From the NCBI GenBank assembly GCA_036244855.1, contig BQKZ01001505.1:1-64000 (forward strand): a stretch of 64,000 nt of DNA, given 5' to 3'. The notes under the pieces were generated by a model. It saw only the letters and a program-made list of their open reading frames with translations. It did not search any database and was not told where the DNA came from. Positions 62,101 through 64,000 of this stretch are shown one piece after another; position 1 is the stretch's first letter; every line of letters begins with the position of its first letter. The DNA comes from Temnopleurus reevesii (taxonomy: Eukaryota; Echinodermata; Echinoidea; Temnopleuroida; Temnopleuridae). A program made the translations under genes and the position numbers.

Positions 62101-63819
62101 TCTCGCTCTTCTTCGAGTTCAGTAGCCAACAATACACGACATGCAGAAGGCCGGGGCTCTATCGACCGAGAAAAAATCCAAGTGAATAATTTAAGCAGTA
62201 CTACGACATCGTCGGCTCAAAAAGTGATAAACCGAGTACCCTCTGGTCAAGCTCCTTATACGATGCAAGATCGGAAGGGTTCTCGAAACAAAAGAGGTCT
62301 CCCGCCAGATTTCGAAAATAATTTGGAATCGGCCCCCATCGGAAAAAGTGAATATAGCAACGGCAGAGTCTTGTCTAGCGAAATGGTGGACGAGAATCAC
62401 GTTAACCACGCAGGAGATTATGAGTCGTCTTACCAAAAGCATAGCTCTCGTATGAGAGGGAAATTAAACAGCAGAGAGGATGAAACAGAGGTTAAAGATG
62501 ACGATATTTCATCGACCACGACAGAAGAATCTAATGCAGAGTCAGAGTATTCAGAAAGAAGTAACAAACAGGTTAGTGTTCATTGTTTGTAAGATTTGGA
62601 AAAGTTATTAGGATCACGTATGCTAGTGAATGTTTACGGATAAAGTGTGATCAGAATATGTTTGCCACAAGGCACACTCTTTATTCTAGAGAGTCTGATG
62701 TTGGTATGAAATTCACCACTTTATGACAGTAACAATGAAAAATCATTATTGAGTGAAATGATTTGATAATGCCTATTTCAACAATCGTCTTGTTTTCAGC
62801 CTGTCTTTTATTTTGTTTGGCATGAGGCAAAATTATGTAATGGAAATCCTCGTAACATGATGATAGATTTTGAATACAGCTAAATATAGTTTCAATCTTA
62901 TTTTTCACAAAATGACCATTGATCATCTTCACATTGATTTGAGATGTCAAATATTTCTTTATGACTTCATCCCATTATCTGTATCACAAAAGTATCTAAA
63001 TGTAGTTCCTGACACTGACTTGGCGTTGCAATGTTAGATTTATTAGTATGAGACTAATTATCATTTTACCATCTTGTTTCAGTATGTTGATGACGATGCT
63101 AGTCTTAGTGAATCAGGAGTATCTAACGCCCCTACTGATGACCTTGAGGCTGAAGGTCAACGTCTTGCTGCACAACGATTCAAGAACGTCAAAACCAAGG
63201 GAAAGACTCGCAAGGGGTCGTCTAAGTCTAGCTCAAAATCAACATTTCATGGGGACGTCTGCCGACCAAGGTAAGTTAAGGTTCTTTGGAAGGGAAAAAG
63301 ACGATAGGAAAATCTATACATTTAGAAACTTTCTAGTAGCACCTTTTAAATGAACAAGTACAGCCATAATCATTTATCCTGTTAACTTTATGCTTTAAGT
63401 ACTATATCATTGTTGTACAATACCATGTTATTTCAATTCAATTCAATTCAATTCAATAAATCAAAGAATAAGACTTATATAGTTTACAAGTAAGATATTA
63501 CAATGTAAATTACATTGGGACGGTCCCACATGTAGGCAGTGAGACGTACATGGTTATGAAAATGCCCTTCTAAAGGATGATAAGCCCTATTACCTGGGAT
63601 AGCTGTTATTTTGATAGCTTTGTGTTAATACAAAAATACCAAATTGCAAAACATAGTTTCATATTTGTTTTATTCTCAGCACACTGGAACTACCATACAC
63701 CACAGCTCTGGAAGCAGGACGTCGCCATGACAACTTTGACAAAGAGCCAACCTCGCCGCACTCCATTGCAGCAAAGGTTGCCGCTAAGGCTACTAAGAAA
63801 ACTATCAAGGTTCCAAAGT
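1539..63819 (+). CDS. TMEM131: TMEM131-family transmembrane protein, 29 exons, 3' end beyond window
   Basis: The whole gene span; exons are listed separately. Joined exons give 1503 codons plus one base. Visible parts: signal peptide (residues 1-37, hydrophobic 13-32, AKA|Q cleavage-like site); lumenal beta-domain region from about residue 85, with the family hallmarks LRFEPAMLDFGE (89-100), GNTTFDVVFLAR in exon 6, PNPYRLRPFLGAR (187-199), MYSSGGDLHLELP in exon 8, RNNLTVLDAVVVQGQG (947-962) and LCEGYGF (1032-1038); one membrane span about 1110-1132; cytoplasmic tail rich in Ser, Lys and Gly. I recognise these from vertebrate TMEM131, which is about 1900 residues, so roughly the last fifth is missing. 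Known role of the family: an ER protein whose lumenal PapD-like part binds procollagen and whose tail engages TRAPPC8 to promote collagen secretion. Invertebrates may hold one ancestor of both TMEM131 and TMEM131L; I cannot separate the two. Exons 14, 21 and 22 are present twice in the assembly. Confidence 0.95.
2111..2178. repeat. Two perfect tandem copies of a 34-bp unit
   Basis: The unit starting TGCATGCTGTATGCACACAA occurs twice back to back in intron 1, followed by a partial third copy. The unit itself contains a TGCAT...ATGCA palindrome. Confidence 0.85.
2261..2370. mobile_element. Inverted-repeat element with 12-bp flanking direct repeats
   Basis: Arms CTAATGCACTTTCGTATCCAG and its inverse (at about 2344-2366) flank a loop of about 60 bp. 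Perfect 12-bp direct repeats (ATTTTTAAGGCG) lie at 2249-2260 and 2371-2382, as for a target-site duplication. Non-coding MITE-like element in intron 1. Confidence 0.75.
3878..3936 (+). CDS. TMEM131: Exon 2 (residues 41-60)
   Basis: Acceptor TTGTTTACAG, donor GTAAGC. The 59 bases complete the split Ala codon and read AFVQSDISELRQ followed by LVEEVALK, ending in phase 0. This is the start of the mature lumenal chain. Confidence 0.85.
4137..4340. repeat. Dispersed repeat family R1, copy 1
   Basis: About 200 bp of sequence shared with 26236-26440 and 51528-51720, and in part with 33855-33945. Shared words include CAACTTCATTCAAGC-type starts, AACAGGTG and TTTGTCC...CTCACAGTG. Likely an old non-autonomous transposon; ends not resolved. 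Confidence 0.6.
8120..8579. repeat. Tandem duplication, two copies of about 220-240 bp
   Basis: Copy one about 8120-8341 and copy two about 8362-8579 share long words (CAAGCCCTCCATGAAAT, ATTACGGGATTAAATGCAGC, GTAAAGTTTTATTTTCAG) with scattered substitutions and small indels. Confidence 0.85.
10280..10320 (+). CDS. TMEM131: Exon 3 (residues 61-74, short)
   Basis: A 41-base microexon-sized block between acceptor TCCATCCACAG and donor GTAAGTATC. It reads SDLTSQTFTIGEN plus GG of a Gly codon. The support is good splice sites and exact phase compatibility with exons 2 and 4; the sequence itself is not strongly conserved, so this is one of the less certain exons. Confidence 0.75.
14478..14700. mobile_element. 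Probable retroposon 3' end with GGTTT tail
   Basis: A short tandem run TTGGTTTGGTTTGGTTTGG abuts TATTTCCCATGAAATAAA. A comparable layout (short tandem repeat next to an aataaa or tttcatt block) occurs at 22292, 48545 and 63433, which is typical for tails of LINE-type elements. An inverted pair ATTGCGGTTGG / CCGCAAT lies at 14595-14682. Tentative. Confidence 0.4.
16540..18229. repeat. First copy of a duplicated intron-3 segment, up to the N at 18230
   Basis: Matches about 18300-19952. From 17386 to 18229 it is identical to 19109-19952 by eye (offset 1723). Before that point the copies are clearly related but carry substitutions and indels. Two open frames (17386-17568, 17748-18008) recur unchanged in the second copy only because the DNA is identical. 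Confidence 0.9.
16898..17104. repeat. Foldback repeat family R4 (also at 18778-18988 and 46342-46540)
   Basis: Begins TACAGTTTTAGCTGAAATTTTCGC and ends with the loosely inverted GCTAAAATATTGGCTTTTACAGTA. The middle is shared between copies (GCCCGTAGACTTGTGTACAATGAT). The copy at 18778 is the allelic duplicate; that at 46342 is an independent older insertion. Confidence 0.65.
18231..19952. repeat. Second copy of the duplicated intron-3 segment
   Basis: Begins directly after the N. The first few hundred bases are a diverged version of 16540 onward, the rest is identical to the end of the first copy, and the sequence then continues uniquely from 19953. Best read as an alternative allele left in the assembly. 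Confidence 0.9.
20630..20880 (+). mobile_element. tRNA-derived SINE, plus orientation
   Basis: It starts with a tRNA-like head containing an A-box-like TGGTGTAGTGGTTA and a B box GGTTCAAATCC. The body (TTCCTTCAGCAAAAAATTCAC, CTCAACCCAGGTG, AATGGGTACC) is shared, inverted, with 54840-55112 and 45406-45583. It ends near a TTATTAT-rich tail. Non-autonomous retrotransposon. Confidence 0.75.
21630..21710 (+). CDS. TMEM131: Exon 4: start of first PapD-like domain (residues 74-101)
   Basis: Acceptor TTTCCTCCTCAG, donor GTAAGTAC. It reads ASKTQHMGIQWNSALRFEP, then AMLDFGE, ending two bases into a His codon. The FEP-x-x-LDFGE pattern is the beta-strand signature that opens the first PapD-like domain in TMEM131. 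Confidence 0.93.
21711..24996 (+). other. Intron 4
   Basis: No gene seen. A possible retroposon tail (CAGATTCAGATTCAGATG) starts at 22292. A small palindrome TGCCTCCGCCAC...GTGGTGCCAGAGGCA lies at about 24764-24798, and a relative (CCTTGCCATAAG...GGAGGCA) at about 40013 in intron 9; this looks like a short MITE family. Confidence 0.6.
24997..25120 (+). CDS. TMEM131: Exon 5 (residues 101-142)
   Basis: Acceptor TTTTCTTTTCAG, donor GTAAGTCTA. It reads AVGMPEIRTVRVVNP, continues through HHENTLRMLSISGTT and ends HFHCSFFQEK in phase 0. This is the core of the first PapD-like domain (VGMP and NP motifs, SISGTTPHFH). The 3' end and donor recur in the intron about 205 bp downstream. Confidence 0.95.
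25108..25512 (+). repeat. Tandem duplication of the 3' end of exon 5, its donor and intron
   Basis: The stretch from TTTTTTCAAGAAAAG|GTAAGTC at the true exon end (donor at 25121) through about 25310 is repeated from about 25311, where TTTTTTCAAGAATAG|GTAAGTC recreates a donor-like site at 25326. Both copies continue with GTTGAGGTCTACCTCAT. The second copy has no acceptor before it, so it is not an exon. Confidence 0.85.
26050..26176. mobile_element. Foldback MITE, family F1 copy 2
   Basis: Begins GCCCCAGTCACATAGGACCC and folds back through GAGTCGTGTT / AACACGACTC arms; the outer right arm is degraded. It lies in intron 5. Confidence 0.75.
26236..26440. repeat. Dispersed repeat family R1, copy 2
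   Basis: Closely similar to 51528-51720 (TCAAGCATTCACAATAG, TGTCAAACAGGTGTT, TTTTCTTTGTCCAAAATCC). It lies in intron 5, just downstream of foldback F1 copy 2. Confidence 0.65.
29950..30060. repeat. Dispersed repeat R3 (also at 11790-11890)
   Basis: The block with AGCAATTCTGCTAAAATGCAT and CAAATTGCAATGCGAT-GCCAGGAAAAT resembles 11790-11890 (AGCAATCCTGCTAAATTGCAT, CAAATTGCTCTGCGATAACC). Both are inserted in introns. Family unknown. Confidence 0.55.
30879..31231. repeat. Tandem duplication, two copies of about 179 bp
   Basis: Copies start AATGGTATTTGTTATTGTTT (30879) and AATGGTATTTTTTATTGTTT (31058) and share TTGACTG-TACCCCATTCCTAC and AAGGGCTAATCAG. About 90 percent alike by eye. Confidence 0.85.
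33735..33840 (-). mobile_element. Possible tRNA-derived SINE head, minus strand
   Basis: The reverse strand reads GTCGTGGCGTGTGCCTG, then GTGGGTTCGAATTC about 70 bases on, which resemble polymerase III A and B boxes. No body of the SINE is evident, so this is a relic at best. Confidence 0.4.
34085..34500. repeat. Tandem repeat, three units of 142-148 bp
   Basis: Each unit has GATGAAGGAATAGGAAGTAA (34100, 34242, 34390), GTGCTAGACTTGAAATGTAC, an A tract of variable length and AAGTTAGGTTGAGGGGCAC. It lies about 300 bp before exon 6. Unit differences are concentrated in the A tracts. Confidence 0.9.
34799..34912 (+). CDS. TMEM131: Exon 6 (residues 143-180)
   Basis: Acceptor AAATTTTCCAG, donor GTTAGTATG. 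It reads VLPPDGNTTFDVVFLAR, then MPGNVENTIFIRTS, and ends TPYQ in phase 0. The GNT-x-FDVVFLAR and GNVENT motifs are among the most conserved TMEM131 segments. Confidence 0.95.
35539..35661 (+). CDS. TMEM131: Exon 7: GVPNPYRLRPFLGAR motif (residues 181-221)
   Basis: Acceptor TCTTTTGCAG, donor GTAAGTCAA, 41 codons in phase 0. It reads VFGTGVPNPYRLRPFLGAR and then VPLNSSFSPLIKMHNPFSS. This is the near-invariant end of the first domain and start of the next one, and a family-defining sequence. Confidence 0.96.
35691..35842. mobile_element. Diverged foldback MITE, family F1 copy 3
   Basis: Begins GCCCCAGTCACATAGAAGCC and ends CTCCTATATGACTGTGG, thirty bases after the donor of exon 7. Arms are imperfect, so this is an old copy. 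Confidence 0.6.
36413..36493 (+). CDS. TMEM131: Exon 8 (residues 222-248)
   Basis: Acceptor CACTATCACAG, donor GTAAGTAG. It reads VTEMYSSGGDLHLELPSGS and then QEAPRNQW, in phase 0. The last 34 bases plus the donor are copied several times within the following intron (see repeat at 36606). Confidence 0.95.
36494..37600 (+). repeat. Minisatellite including four copies of the exon 8 end plus donor
   Basis: Units built on GATCCAGGGTAGTTGGTAAGTCCAT recur dozens of times. Interspersed are copies of the last 34 bases of exon 8 with their donor (GAGTTACCATCAGGTTCACA ... CAGTGG|GTAAGTAG) at 36606-36647, 36694-36735, 37013-37054 and 37158-37199. The copies differ from the exon at a few sites (CACCCA for CACCAA). 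Minus-strand open frames across it are by-products of the repeat. Confidence 0.88.
36834..37010. mobile_element. MITE family F2, copy 1, inserted in the minisatellite
   Basis: Terminal inverted repeats GGGGGTGTTGTTCA / TGAACAACACCCCC, with inner inverted AACTGCAA-type words. Other copies at 52879-53060, 57631-57804 and (truncated) 56237-56362 share GATGTGCATGAAACAATGA-type cores. Non-coding. Confidence 0.82.
38526..39735. repeat. Second version of intron-8 segment after the N at 38525
   Basis: Starts identical to 36542-36687 (including a further copy of the exon 8 end and donor at 38590-38631), then diverges within the minisatellite. It matches 37740-38351 again with substitutions (e.g. TGCTTGTAAATATTCAATGCAA, CAGTGCCAGAAATCAAGTGG). 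The pattern fits the other allele with a different repeat number. Confidence 0.85.
39779..39956 (+). CDS. TMEM131: Exon 9 (residues 249-308)
   Basis: Acceptor TTTTTTTTAG, donor GTAAACATC. It reads EIAPYQTKSVMRASFVGR, NNHTAFIRIRTNRT and LMLPVEVEVSS, ending one base into a codon. The WEIPPY-like join across exons 8/9 (W then EIAPYQTK) and the HTAFIRI strand are conserved TMEM131 features. Confidence 0.95.
39957..42139 (+). other. Intron 9
   Basis: No gene and no well-defined repeat beyond the short palindrome relative near 40013. AT-rich, unique-looking. Confidence 0.6.
42140..42258 (+). CDS. TMEM131: Exon 10 (residues 308-347)
   Basis: Acceptor ATTTTTCAG, donor GTAAGTTTC. It reads VPGIYSSLEMMDFGTLRT and QDEPKTIPLYLLNTG, ending VVHIS in phase 0. 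PGIYSS and DFGTLRTQD are conserved and mark the start of the next beta domain. Confidence 0.95.
43071..43282 (+). CDS. TMEM131: Exon 11 (residues 348-418)
   Basis: Acceptor TTTCTCCTACAG after a long pyrimidine tract, donor GTAAGTCAA. It reads SVSLVRANQAITIDFSP, VANVTFHPRRANHT and KIIIKTKEKGFKLLIPYQA, ending two bases into a Gly codon. The IPYQAHVLQG ending matches the conserved IPYQA-x-VLDG segment of the family. Confidence 0.93.
43747..43903 (+). CDS. TMEM131: Exon 12 (residues 418-470)
   Basis: Acceptor TCTCTTTCAG, donor GTGAGTACC. It completes Gly418 and reads ILRYSRNNTLFYLADPP, NLSLTNLFNFSIVLHSM and ends AKEVFS in phase 0. It corresponds to the LTN-x-F-x-F-x-I strand of the vertebrate proteins. 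Confidence 0.92.
44042..44181 (+). repeat. Left terminal inverted repeat of the Mutator-like element
   Basis: It is the inverse of 45257-45396. It contains a GC-rich block (GCGCGAGCGCAGCGAGCGCC) and ends GTCGAAGGCCTTTTGACAAG, so each terminal repeat itself has loosely inverted ends. Confidence 0.88.
44738..45098 (-). pseudogene. Broken RecQ-like helicase N-terminal fragment inside the transposon
   Basis: Reading from the ATG at 45098 (minus strand): SELEESLQHAAKTLNI, then FTQHQTTAIKAALRAC and LFVNLPKGFG. The order F-x-x-x-Q-x-x-AI...(L/V)FV-x-LP-x-GFGKS is the helicase motif 0/I (Walker A) arrangement of RecQ-type proteins. At about 44937 the run GGGG where GGG would keep the frame breaks the Walker A: the open frame goes to EKW, and the neighbouring frame reads GKSGIF. 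Downstream no further helicase motif follows, so the piece is a captured 5' gene end. Assignment to RecQ is from motif pattern only. Confidence 0.5.
45123..45195 (-). promoter_or_regulatory. Promoter-like cluster upstream of the captured fragment
   Basis: On the minus strand, upstream of the ATG at 45098, there are in order a CCAAT pentamer (complement of 45189-45193), a CRE-like TGACGTAA (complement of 45166-45173) and an octamer ATTTGCAT (complement of 45125-45132). These are perfect or near-perfect matches to common animal promoter elements, but short motifs can arise by chance. Confidence 0.4.
45257..45396 (-). repeat. Right terminal inverted repeat of the Mutator-like element
   Basis: Inverse copy of 44042-44181 with about four substitutions by eye, followed at once by the second target-site copy CTGTTACAC. 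Confidence 0.88.
45406..45583 (-). mobile_element. tRNA-derived SINE, minus orientation, interrupted by the transposon
   Basis: The reverse strand from 45583 has a tRNA-like head (TGGTGTCATGGTCTAGTGGTTA ... GGGTTCGATTCCCG, with pairing ends TGGTGTC and GGCACCA) followed by the SINE body (GCAAGAAATTTATCCACAC, CACCCAGGTGC, TGGGTACTGGCAGG). The rest of the SINE continues on the other side of the transposon (43960-44041, with TTATTATTACCTGGT). The anticodon stem does not pair, so this is not a working tRNA gene. Confidence 0.75.
46794..46964 (+). CDS. TMEM131: Exon 13 (residues 471-527)
   Basis: Acceptor TTTGTACAG, donor GTGAGTGCT, 57 codons in phase 0. It reads VRNVSLPVAIQPQETYSD, LVLRFNPANASQPVSATL and ends VPIYAYTGKLK. 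The P-x-x-VYTG-type ending is conserved. The intron before it holds a nested SINE and Mutator-like element. Confidence 0.92.
48419..48580 (+). mobile_element. Retroposon 3' end with (GAACT)n tail, present in one copy only
   Basis: Inserted between CAATCAGGTT and the ACCAAATTTCT sequence that are adjacent in the other copy (about 50290-50310). It ends TGTGAAATAAATGGATGAAC TGAACTGAACTGAA, the form of a LINE-type 3' end with a short tandem tail. A related tail, inverted, lies at 63433-63460. Confidence 0.65.
49043..49144 (+). CDS. TMEM131: Exon 14, copy a (residues 528-561)
   Basis: Acceptor GCTCCGTACAG, and GTAC directly followed by the N at 49149. It reads YSISTDKDKVDFGTMSV, then TDTRTTTIEVANNNPVE, in phase 0. 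DFG-x-(L/M)S is the family's domain-opening motif. The identical protein segment occurs again at 50765-50866; only one copy should be used in the mRNA model. Confidence 0.9.
49150..50866. repeat. Second copy of intron 13 / exon 14 segment after the N
   Basis: Restarts the sequence of 47283 immediately after the N, including exon 14. It continues uniquely into intron 14, so this copy is the one joined to the downstream gene. Interpreted as the other allele. Confidence 0.92.
50765..50866 (+). CDS. TMEM131: Exon 14, copy b (probable second allele)
   Basis: Same 102 bases as 49043-49144 apart from one synonymous change (ACA to ACG), with acceptor CGTACAG and donor GTATGTTC. It lies in the duplicated stretch that begins right after the N at 49149. 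This copy is the one contiguous with exon 15. Including both copies would insert 34 false residues without breaking the frame. Confidence 0.88.
51528..51720. repeat. Dispersed repeat family R1, copy 3
   Basis: Same family as 26236-26440, in intron 14. A shorter relative lies at about 33855-33945 (TTCATGAAGCTA ... CTTCTGCGCACAGTG). Confidence 0.65.
51834..51956 (+). CDS. TMEM131: Exon 15 (residues 562-602)
   Basis: Acceptor CATTTGCAG, donor GTAAGTTAA. It reads VPLEMFSCTLEKCFMLLRS, IERIDDSNMDG and ends VIPSARA in phase 0. It is a less conserved loop-like stretch, supported by splice sites, frame and position. Confidence 0.85.
52485..52676 (+). CDS. TMEM131: Exon 16 (residues 603-666)
   Basis: Acceptor TTCATCCAG, donor GTAAGTCAA, 64 codons in phase 0. 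It reads IVIPAGHVANFVVTVTAP, GQFVGEVIFKTAYEE and ends SVRPDYITMKPSFP. The PAGHVA-x-F, G-x-V-x-FKTAYE and PSFPG (Gly from the next exon) segments align with the family. Confidence 0.93.
52879..53060. mobile_element. MITE family F2, copy 2
   Basis: Ends AGGGGGTGTTCCTAGAAA and GAGCAACACCCTG; core GATGTGCATGAAACAATGA is shared with 36834-37010. In intron 16. Confidence 0.8.
53215..53370 (+). CDS. TMEM131: Exon 17 (residues 667-718)
   Basis: Acceptor CTACACAG, donor GTAAGTCAA. It reads GYTQSQSITVTNSFSHRL, DRFYYKPPVKVVN and ends HKKQK in phase 0. NSFS and RFYYK are conserved positions of TMEM131. Confidence 0.93.
53821..53896 (+). CDS. TMEM131: Exon 18 (residues 719-744)
   Basis: Acceptor TCTCTTTCAG, donor GTAAGTCAA. 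It reads IGRIVFDSRKQCATDCY and VGLPPNSQ, ending one base into a codon. The I-x-x-I-x-FD...QC...CYVGLP pattern, with its two cysteines, is a recognisable family signature. Confidence 0.94.
54506..54623 (+). CDS. TMEM131: Exon 19 (residues 744-783)
   Basis: Acceptor CCCTCCACAG, donor GTGAGTGAA. It reads SDMWLSSLALPEETQDIDK and YLRNKWYKLVESGQT, ending two bases into a Ser codon. The DMW motif is shared with vertebrate TMEM131. Confidence 0.9.
54840..55112 (-). mobile_element. tRNA-derived SINE, minus orientation
   Basis: Reverse strand: TGGCATAGTGGTTTAGACCC head, body TTCCTTCAGCAAGAAATTCA, GTGCTGCACTCAGCCCAGC, AATGGGTGCCTGGCAGG, then GCGCAGTAGAGTATATGC and a TTATTATCATCATTATC tail. It is the fullest copy of the family in the window. 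In intron 19. Confidence 0.78.
55212..55347 (+). CDS. TMEM131: Exon 20 (residues 783-828)
   Basis: Acceptor TATCTTGCAG, donor GTAAGTCAT. It reads VNTTMYLNSNLVKQIP, VQAEIEWPTI and ends ARFPLTYIGNTS in phase 0. The W-P-(S/T)-I and FPLT motifs mark a conserved beta domain. Its last 51 bases recur at 56666-56716. Confidence 0.93.
55714..55823 (+). CDS. TMEM131: Exon 21, copy a (residues 829-865)
   Basis: Acceptor TTTTCTTCCAG, donor GTATTACC. It reads ISDVTLLNPTDRLVVAQ and LLPISAYQDPAGALDLLTE, ending two bases into a Ser codon. The NP-(A/T)-D and P(L/I)-x-x-Y segments match the family. Contiguous with exon 20. Confidence 0.92.
56237..56362. mobile_element. MITE family F2, truncated copy
   Basis: Starts AAGGTGTTGCTAGAAAC and reads into TTGTAAAGAGCATAG, then lacks the inner right arm and terminal CAACACCCC that its counterpart at 57631-57804 has. 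A deletion of about 70 bp explains it. Confidence 0.7.
56502..56574 (+). CDS. TMEM131: Exon 22, copy a (residues 865-889), tandem acceptor
   Basis: It reads SEQMDPEFIEIDDPGVFY then LADVKDK in phase 0; donor GTGAGTGC. The acceptor is CCCAGCAG, a NAGNAG tandem site: splicing at the first AG (exon start 56499) would add one Ser without changing frame. The next base after the N at 56665 restarts sequence already seen in exon 20. Confidence 0.88.
56666..56716 (+). CDS. TMEM131: Partial duplicate of exon 20 after the N join
   Basis: Fifty-one bases identical to the end of exon 20 (ADRQEARFPLTYIGNTS) plus the same donor. There is no acceptor because the sequence begins at the N at 56665. It is a redundant allelic copy, not an additional functional exon. 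Confidence 0.88.
57083..57192 (+). CDS. TMEM131: Exon 21, copy b (probable second allele)
   Basis: Same 110-base exon as 55714-55823, with the same acceptor and donor. Four differences, all synonymous (GCG/GCT, CAA/CAG, GCG/GCA, TTA/CTA). It lies in the duplicated stretch that starts at the N. Confidence 0.88.
57631..57804. mobile_element. MITE family F2, complete copy in intron 21b
   Basis: Runs from AGGATGTTACTACAAACTAA to AGCAACACCCCT, with GATCAATTATAAGTTGCAG and its looser inverse near the other end. Orientation is opposite to 36834-37010. Confidence 0.75.
57969..58041 (+). CDS. TMEM131: Exon 22, copy b (probable second allele)
   Basis: Same 73-base exon as 56502-56574 with one synonymous change (GTG/GTC) and the same CAGCAG tandem acceptor and GTGAGTGC donor. 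This copy is the one contiguous with exon 23. Using copies a and b of exons 21 and 22 together would add 61 false in-frame residues. Confidence 0.88.
58078..58216. mobile_element. Foldback element with tRNA-like centre
   Basis: Arms ATTCTTTGCCTTATCCCAAC and the inverse GTTGGGATAAGGCAAGAAT flank about 85 bp. The reverse strand of the centre contains GTGGGTTCAATTCC, a B-box-like word. It starts 37 bp after the exon 22b donor. Confidence 0.75.
58765..58925. mobile_element. Foldback MITE, family F3
   Basis: Ends GTGTTTCACCAAG and CTTGGTGAAACAC; inner arms GACTTTACGCACGACTTTACG and CGTAAAGTCGTGCGTAACTTT. A CG-rich centre. Non-coding, intron 22. Confidence 0.85.
59150..59322 (+). CDS. TMEM131: Exon 23 (residues 890-947)
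   Basis: Acceptor ATTCTTCCAG, donor GTATGTTC. It reads SSPGKCLKSQREAVENL, LIVAIKPRQNVTVQLGFRP and ends RYSLILI, two bases into an Arg codon. This is the (L/I)KP-x-x-x-x-V-x-F-x-P beta domain before the RNNLTV motif. Confidence 0.93.
59393..59580. mobile_element. Imperfect foldback element, family F4
   Basis: Long imperfect arms: GGCAATTCCACGAAAGTG ... TTCTTTGAAATTTATT on the left and the inverse AATTTCAAAGAATAGTTGTC ... CACTTTTTGTGGAATTTCC on the right. Starts 70 bp after exon 23. Old MITE. Confidence 0.75.
59862..60001 (+). CDS. TMEM131: Exon 24: RNNLTV-DAV-VQGQG motif (residues 947-994)
   Basis: Acceptor ATTTTTGCAG, donor GTAAGTATG. It reads NNLTVLDAVVVQGQGGSGE, LRLNNKRPGANSNLLFEL and ends HLVDCN, one base into a Lys codon. 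NNLTV-x-DAV-x-VQGQG is nearly invariant in TMEM131 proteins, which makes this one of the firmest anchors of the identification. Confidence 0.97.
60520..60715 (+). CDS. TMEM131: Exon 25: last lumenal Ig-like domain, first part (residues 994-1059)
   Basis: Acceptor CTTCTTCCAG, donor GTGAGTATA. It reads NFTVKRTFKMKNTGQLPLS, LINGRLCEGYGFRVLQC and ends LPNETRRLDIA. The N-F-T-(L/V)-KRTFK, NTG and C-EGYGF-x-V-x-x-C segments match vertebrate TMEM131; the two cysteines (about 1033 and 1043) are conserved. Confidence 0.97.
61224..61688 (+). CDS. TMEM131: Exon 26: end of lumenal domain, membrane span, start of tail (residues 1059-1214)
   Basis: Acceptor TATCTACAG, donor GTATGTTT, 465 bases. It reads FTPDFTLNRVTRELEVV, then PPNMLAPCTAALPRPHWEI, then a hydrophobic span (about residues 1110-1132, LLSVCLMALLFLVIVAVSYL), then a cytoplasmic stretch with KPFDLRNIAGLKP. 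FTPDFT, ALPRP-x-WE and PFDLR-x-I are conserved. A GGA-repeat encodes a Gly-rich run (GGGGGGDGGG) at about 61629-61658 that may vary in length. No other membrane segment is seen, so the topology is type I. Confidence 0.96.
62031..62571 (+). CDS. TMEM131: Exon 27: cytoplasmic tail (residues 1214-1394)
   Basis: Acceptor TTCTTTACAG, donor GTTAGTGTT, 541 bases. It is a polar, Ser/Thr/Arg/Lys-rich, apparently disordered segment, e.g. SGSRSGSKSRSSSSSV-like composition early, and TEVKDDDISSTTTEESNAES near the end. The D(D/E)-x-SSTTTE-(T/E)-SN cluster is shared with the vertebrate tail. GC content is higher than in the flanking introns. Confidence 0.94.
63083..63270 (+). CDS. TMEM131: Exon 28: cytoplasmic tail (residues 1395-1457)
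   Basis: Acceptor CTTGTTTCAG, donor GTAAGTTAA. It reads YVDDDASLSESGVSNAPTDD, then a basic, Ser-rich part (KTKGKTRKGSSKSSSKST) and FHGDVCRP, ending two bases into a Ser codon. Confidence 0.92.
63680..63819 (+). CDS. TMEM131: Exon 29: cytoplasmic tail, last exon in window (residues 1457-1503)
   Basis: Acceptor TTATTCTCAG, donor GTAAGTAAT. It reads STLELPYTTALEAGRR, EPTSPHSIAAKVAAK and ends KTIKVPK, one base into the next codon. S-(S/T)-LELPYT-x-x-LE is conserved in vertebrate TMEM131. With an open phase and a strong donor, the coding sequence must continue beyond 64000. Confidence 0.92.
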
Positions 63820-64000
63820 GTAAGTAATTTAAAAAAAATTATATTTACATCCAAAATCAGAGTAGATATTTTATCAATGTGCAGAGTATTGCCCTCACAC
63901 ATGTCACTGTGAGTACGATATTAGTCATTGAACTGTCAAAAGTAGCAAAAGTTTTCTTTCCAAGAAATTCAGTTTGGCACCATTATGAATGTTTAATGTC
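63820..64000 (+). other. Intron 29, 5' part
   Basis: Starts with a good GTAAGTAA donor; AT-rich, nothing else seen before the window ends. Confidence 0.7.

Larger units (their letters stand above)
58042..63679 (+). other. Introns 22-28, remaining content
   Basis: Short introns with foldback elements in introns 22 and 23 only. Introns 24-27 hold nothing recognisable. Intron 28 has a (ATTCA)n run at 63433-63460 followed by ATAAAT, likely an inverted retroposon tail. Confidence 0.6.

Overview
The window is animal nuclear DNA. It is AT-rich, with widely spaced GT-AG exons, no operons, and many introns filled with foldback elements, tRNA-derived SINEs and short-tailed LINE 3' ends. The frequent TACATGTA and TAGGCCTA words and the SINE body type suggest a marine deuterostome, most likely an echinoderm and perhaps a sea urchin. 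That assignment is inference. Single N characters at 18230, 31884, 38525, 49149 and 56665 mark joins in a draft assembly.

One gene explains all the coding sequence I can support: a plus-strand TMEM131-family gene. It runs from the ATG at 1539 to an exon ending at 63819 and continues beyond the window. I read 29 exons (121 to 541 coding bases, all GT-AG, all phases compatible) that join into 1503 codons plus one base. The protein is a type I membrane protein. It has a signal peptide (exon 1), a long lumenal region of PapD-like/Ig-like beta domains (exons 4-26), one membrane span (exon 26, residues about 1110-1132) and a Ser/Lys-rich cytoplasmic tail (exons 26-29). The end of the tail is missing. 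TMEM131 proteins are reported to bind procollagen in the ER lumen and to recruit the TRAPP III machinery through the tail for collagen secretion.

Layout: 1-1538 upstream DNA with a young foldback element; 1539-34798 five or six short N-terminal exons spread over very large introns; 34799-46964 exons 6-13, including a minisatellite in intron 8 and a Mutator-like transposon in intron 12; 49043-58041 exons 14-22, where two stretches with whole exons appear twice; 59150-63819 exons 23-29.

The main points for a second look are as follows. (1) Four of the five N joins are flanked by long direct duplications. Duplicated exons 14, 21 and 22 differ only by synonymous changes, so these look like unmerged alleles. 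They would add 34 and 61 false in-frame residues to a gene prediction. (2) A 1355-bp element at 44042-45396 has 140-bp terminal inverted repeats and a perfect 9-bp target duplication. It carries a broken RecQ-like helicase fragment and a promoter-like cluster, as a Pack-MULE would, and it is nested in a SINE. (3) In introns 5 and 8 the 3' end of the preceding exon has been tandemly copied together with its splice donor, giving arrays of decoy donor sites. (4) Several foldback/MITE families are present.
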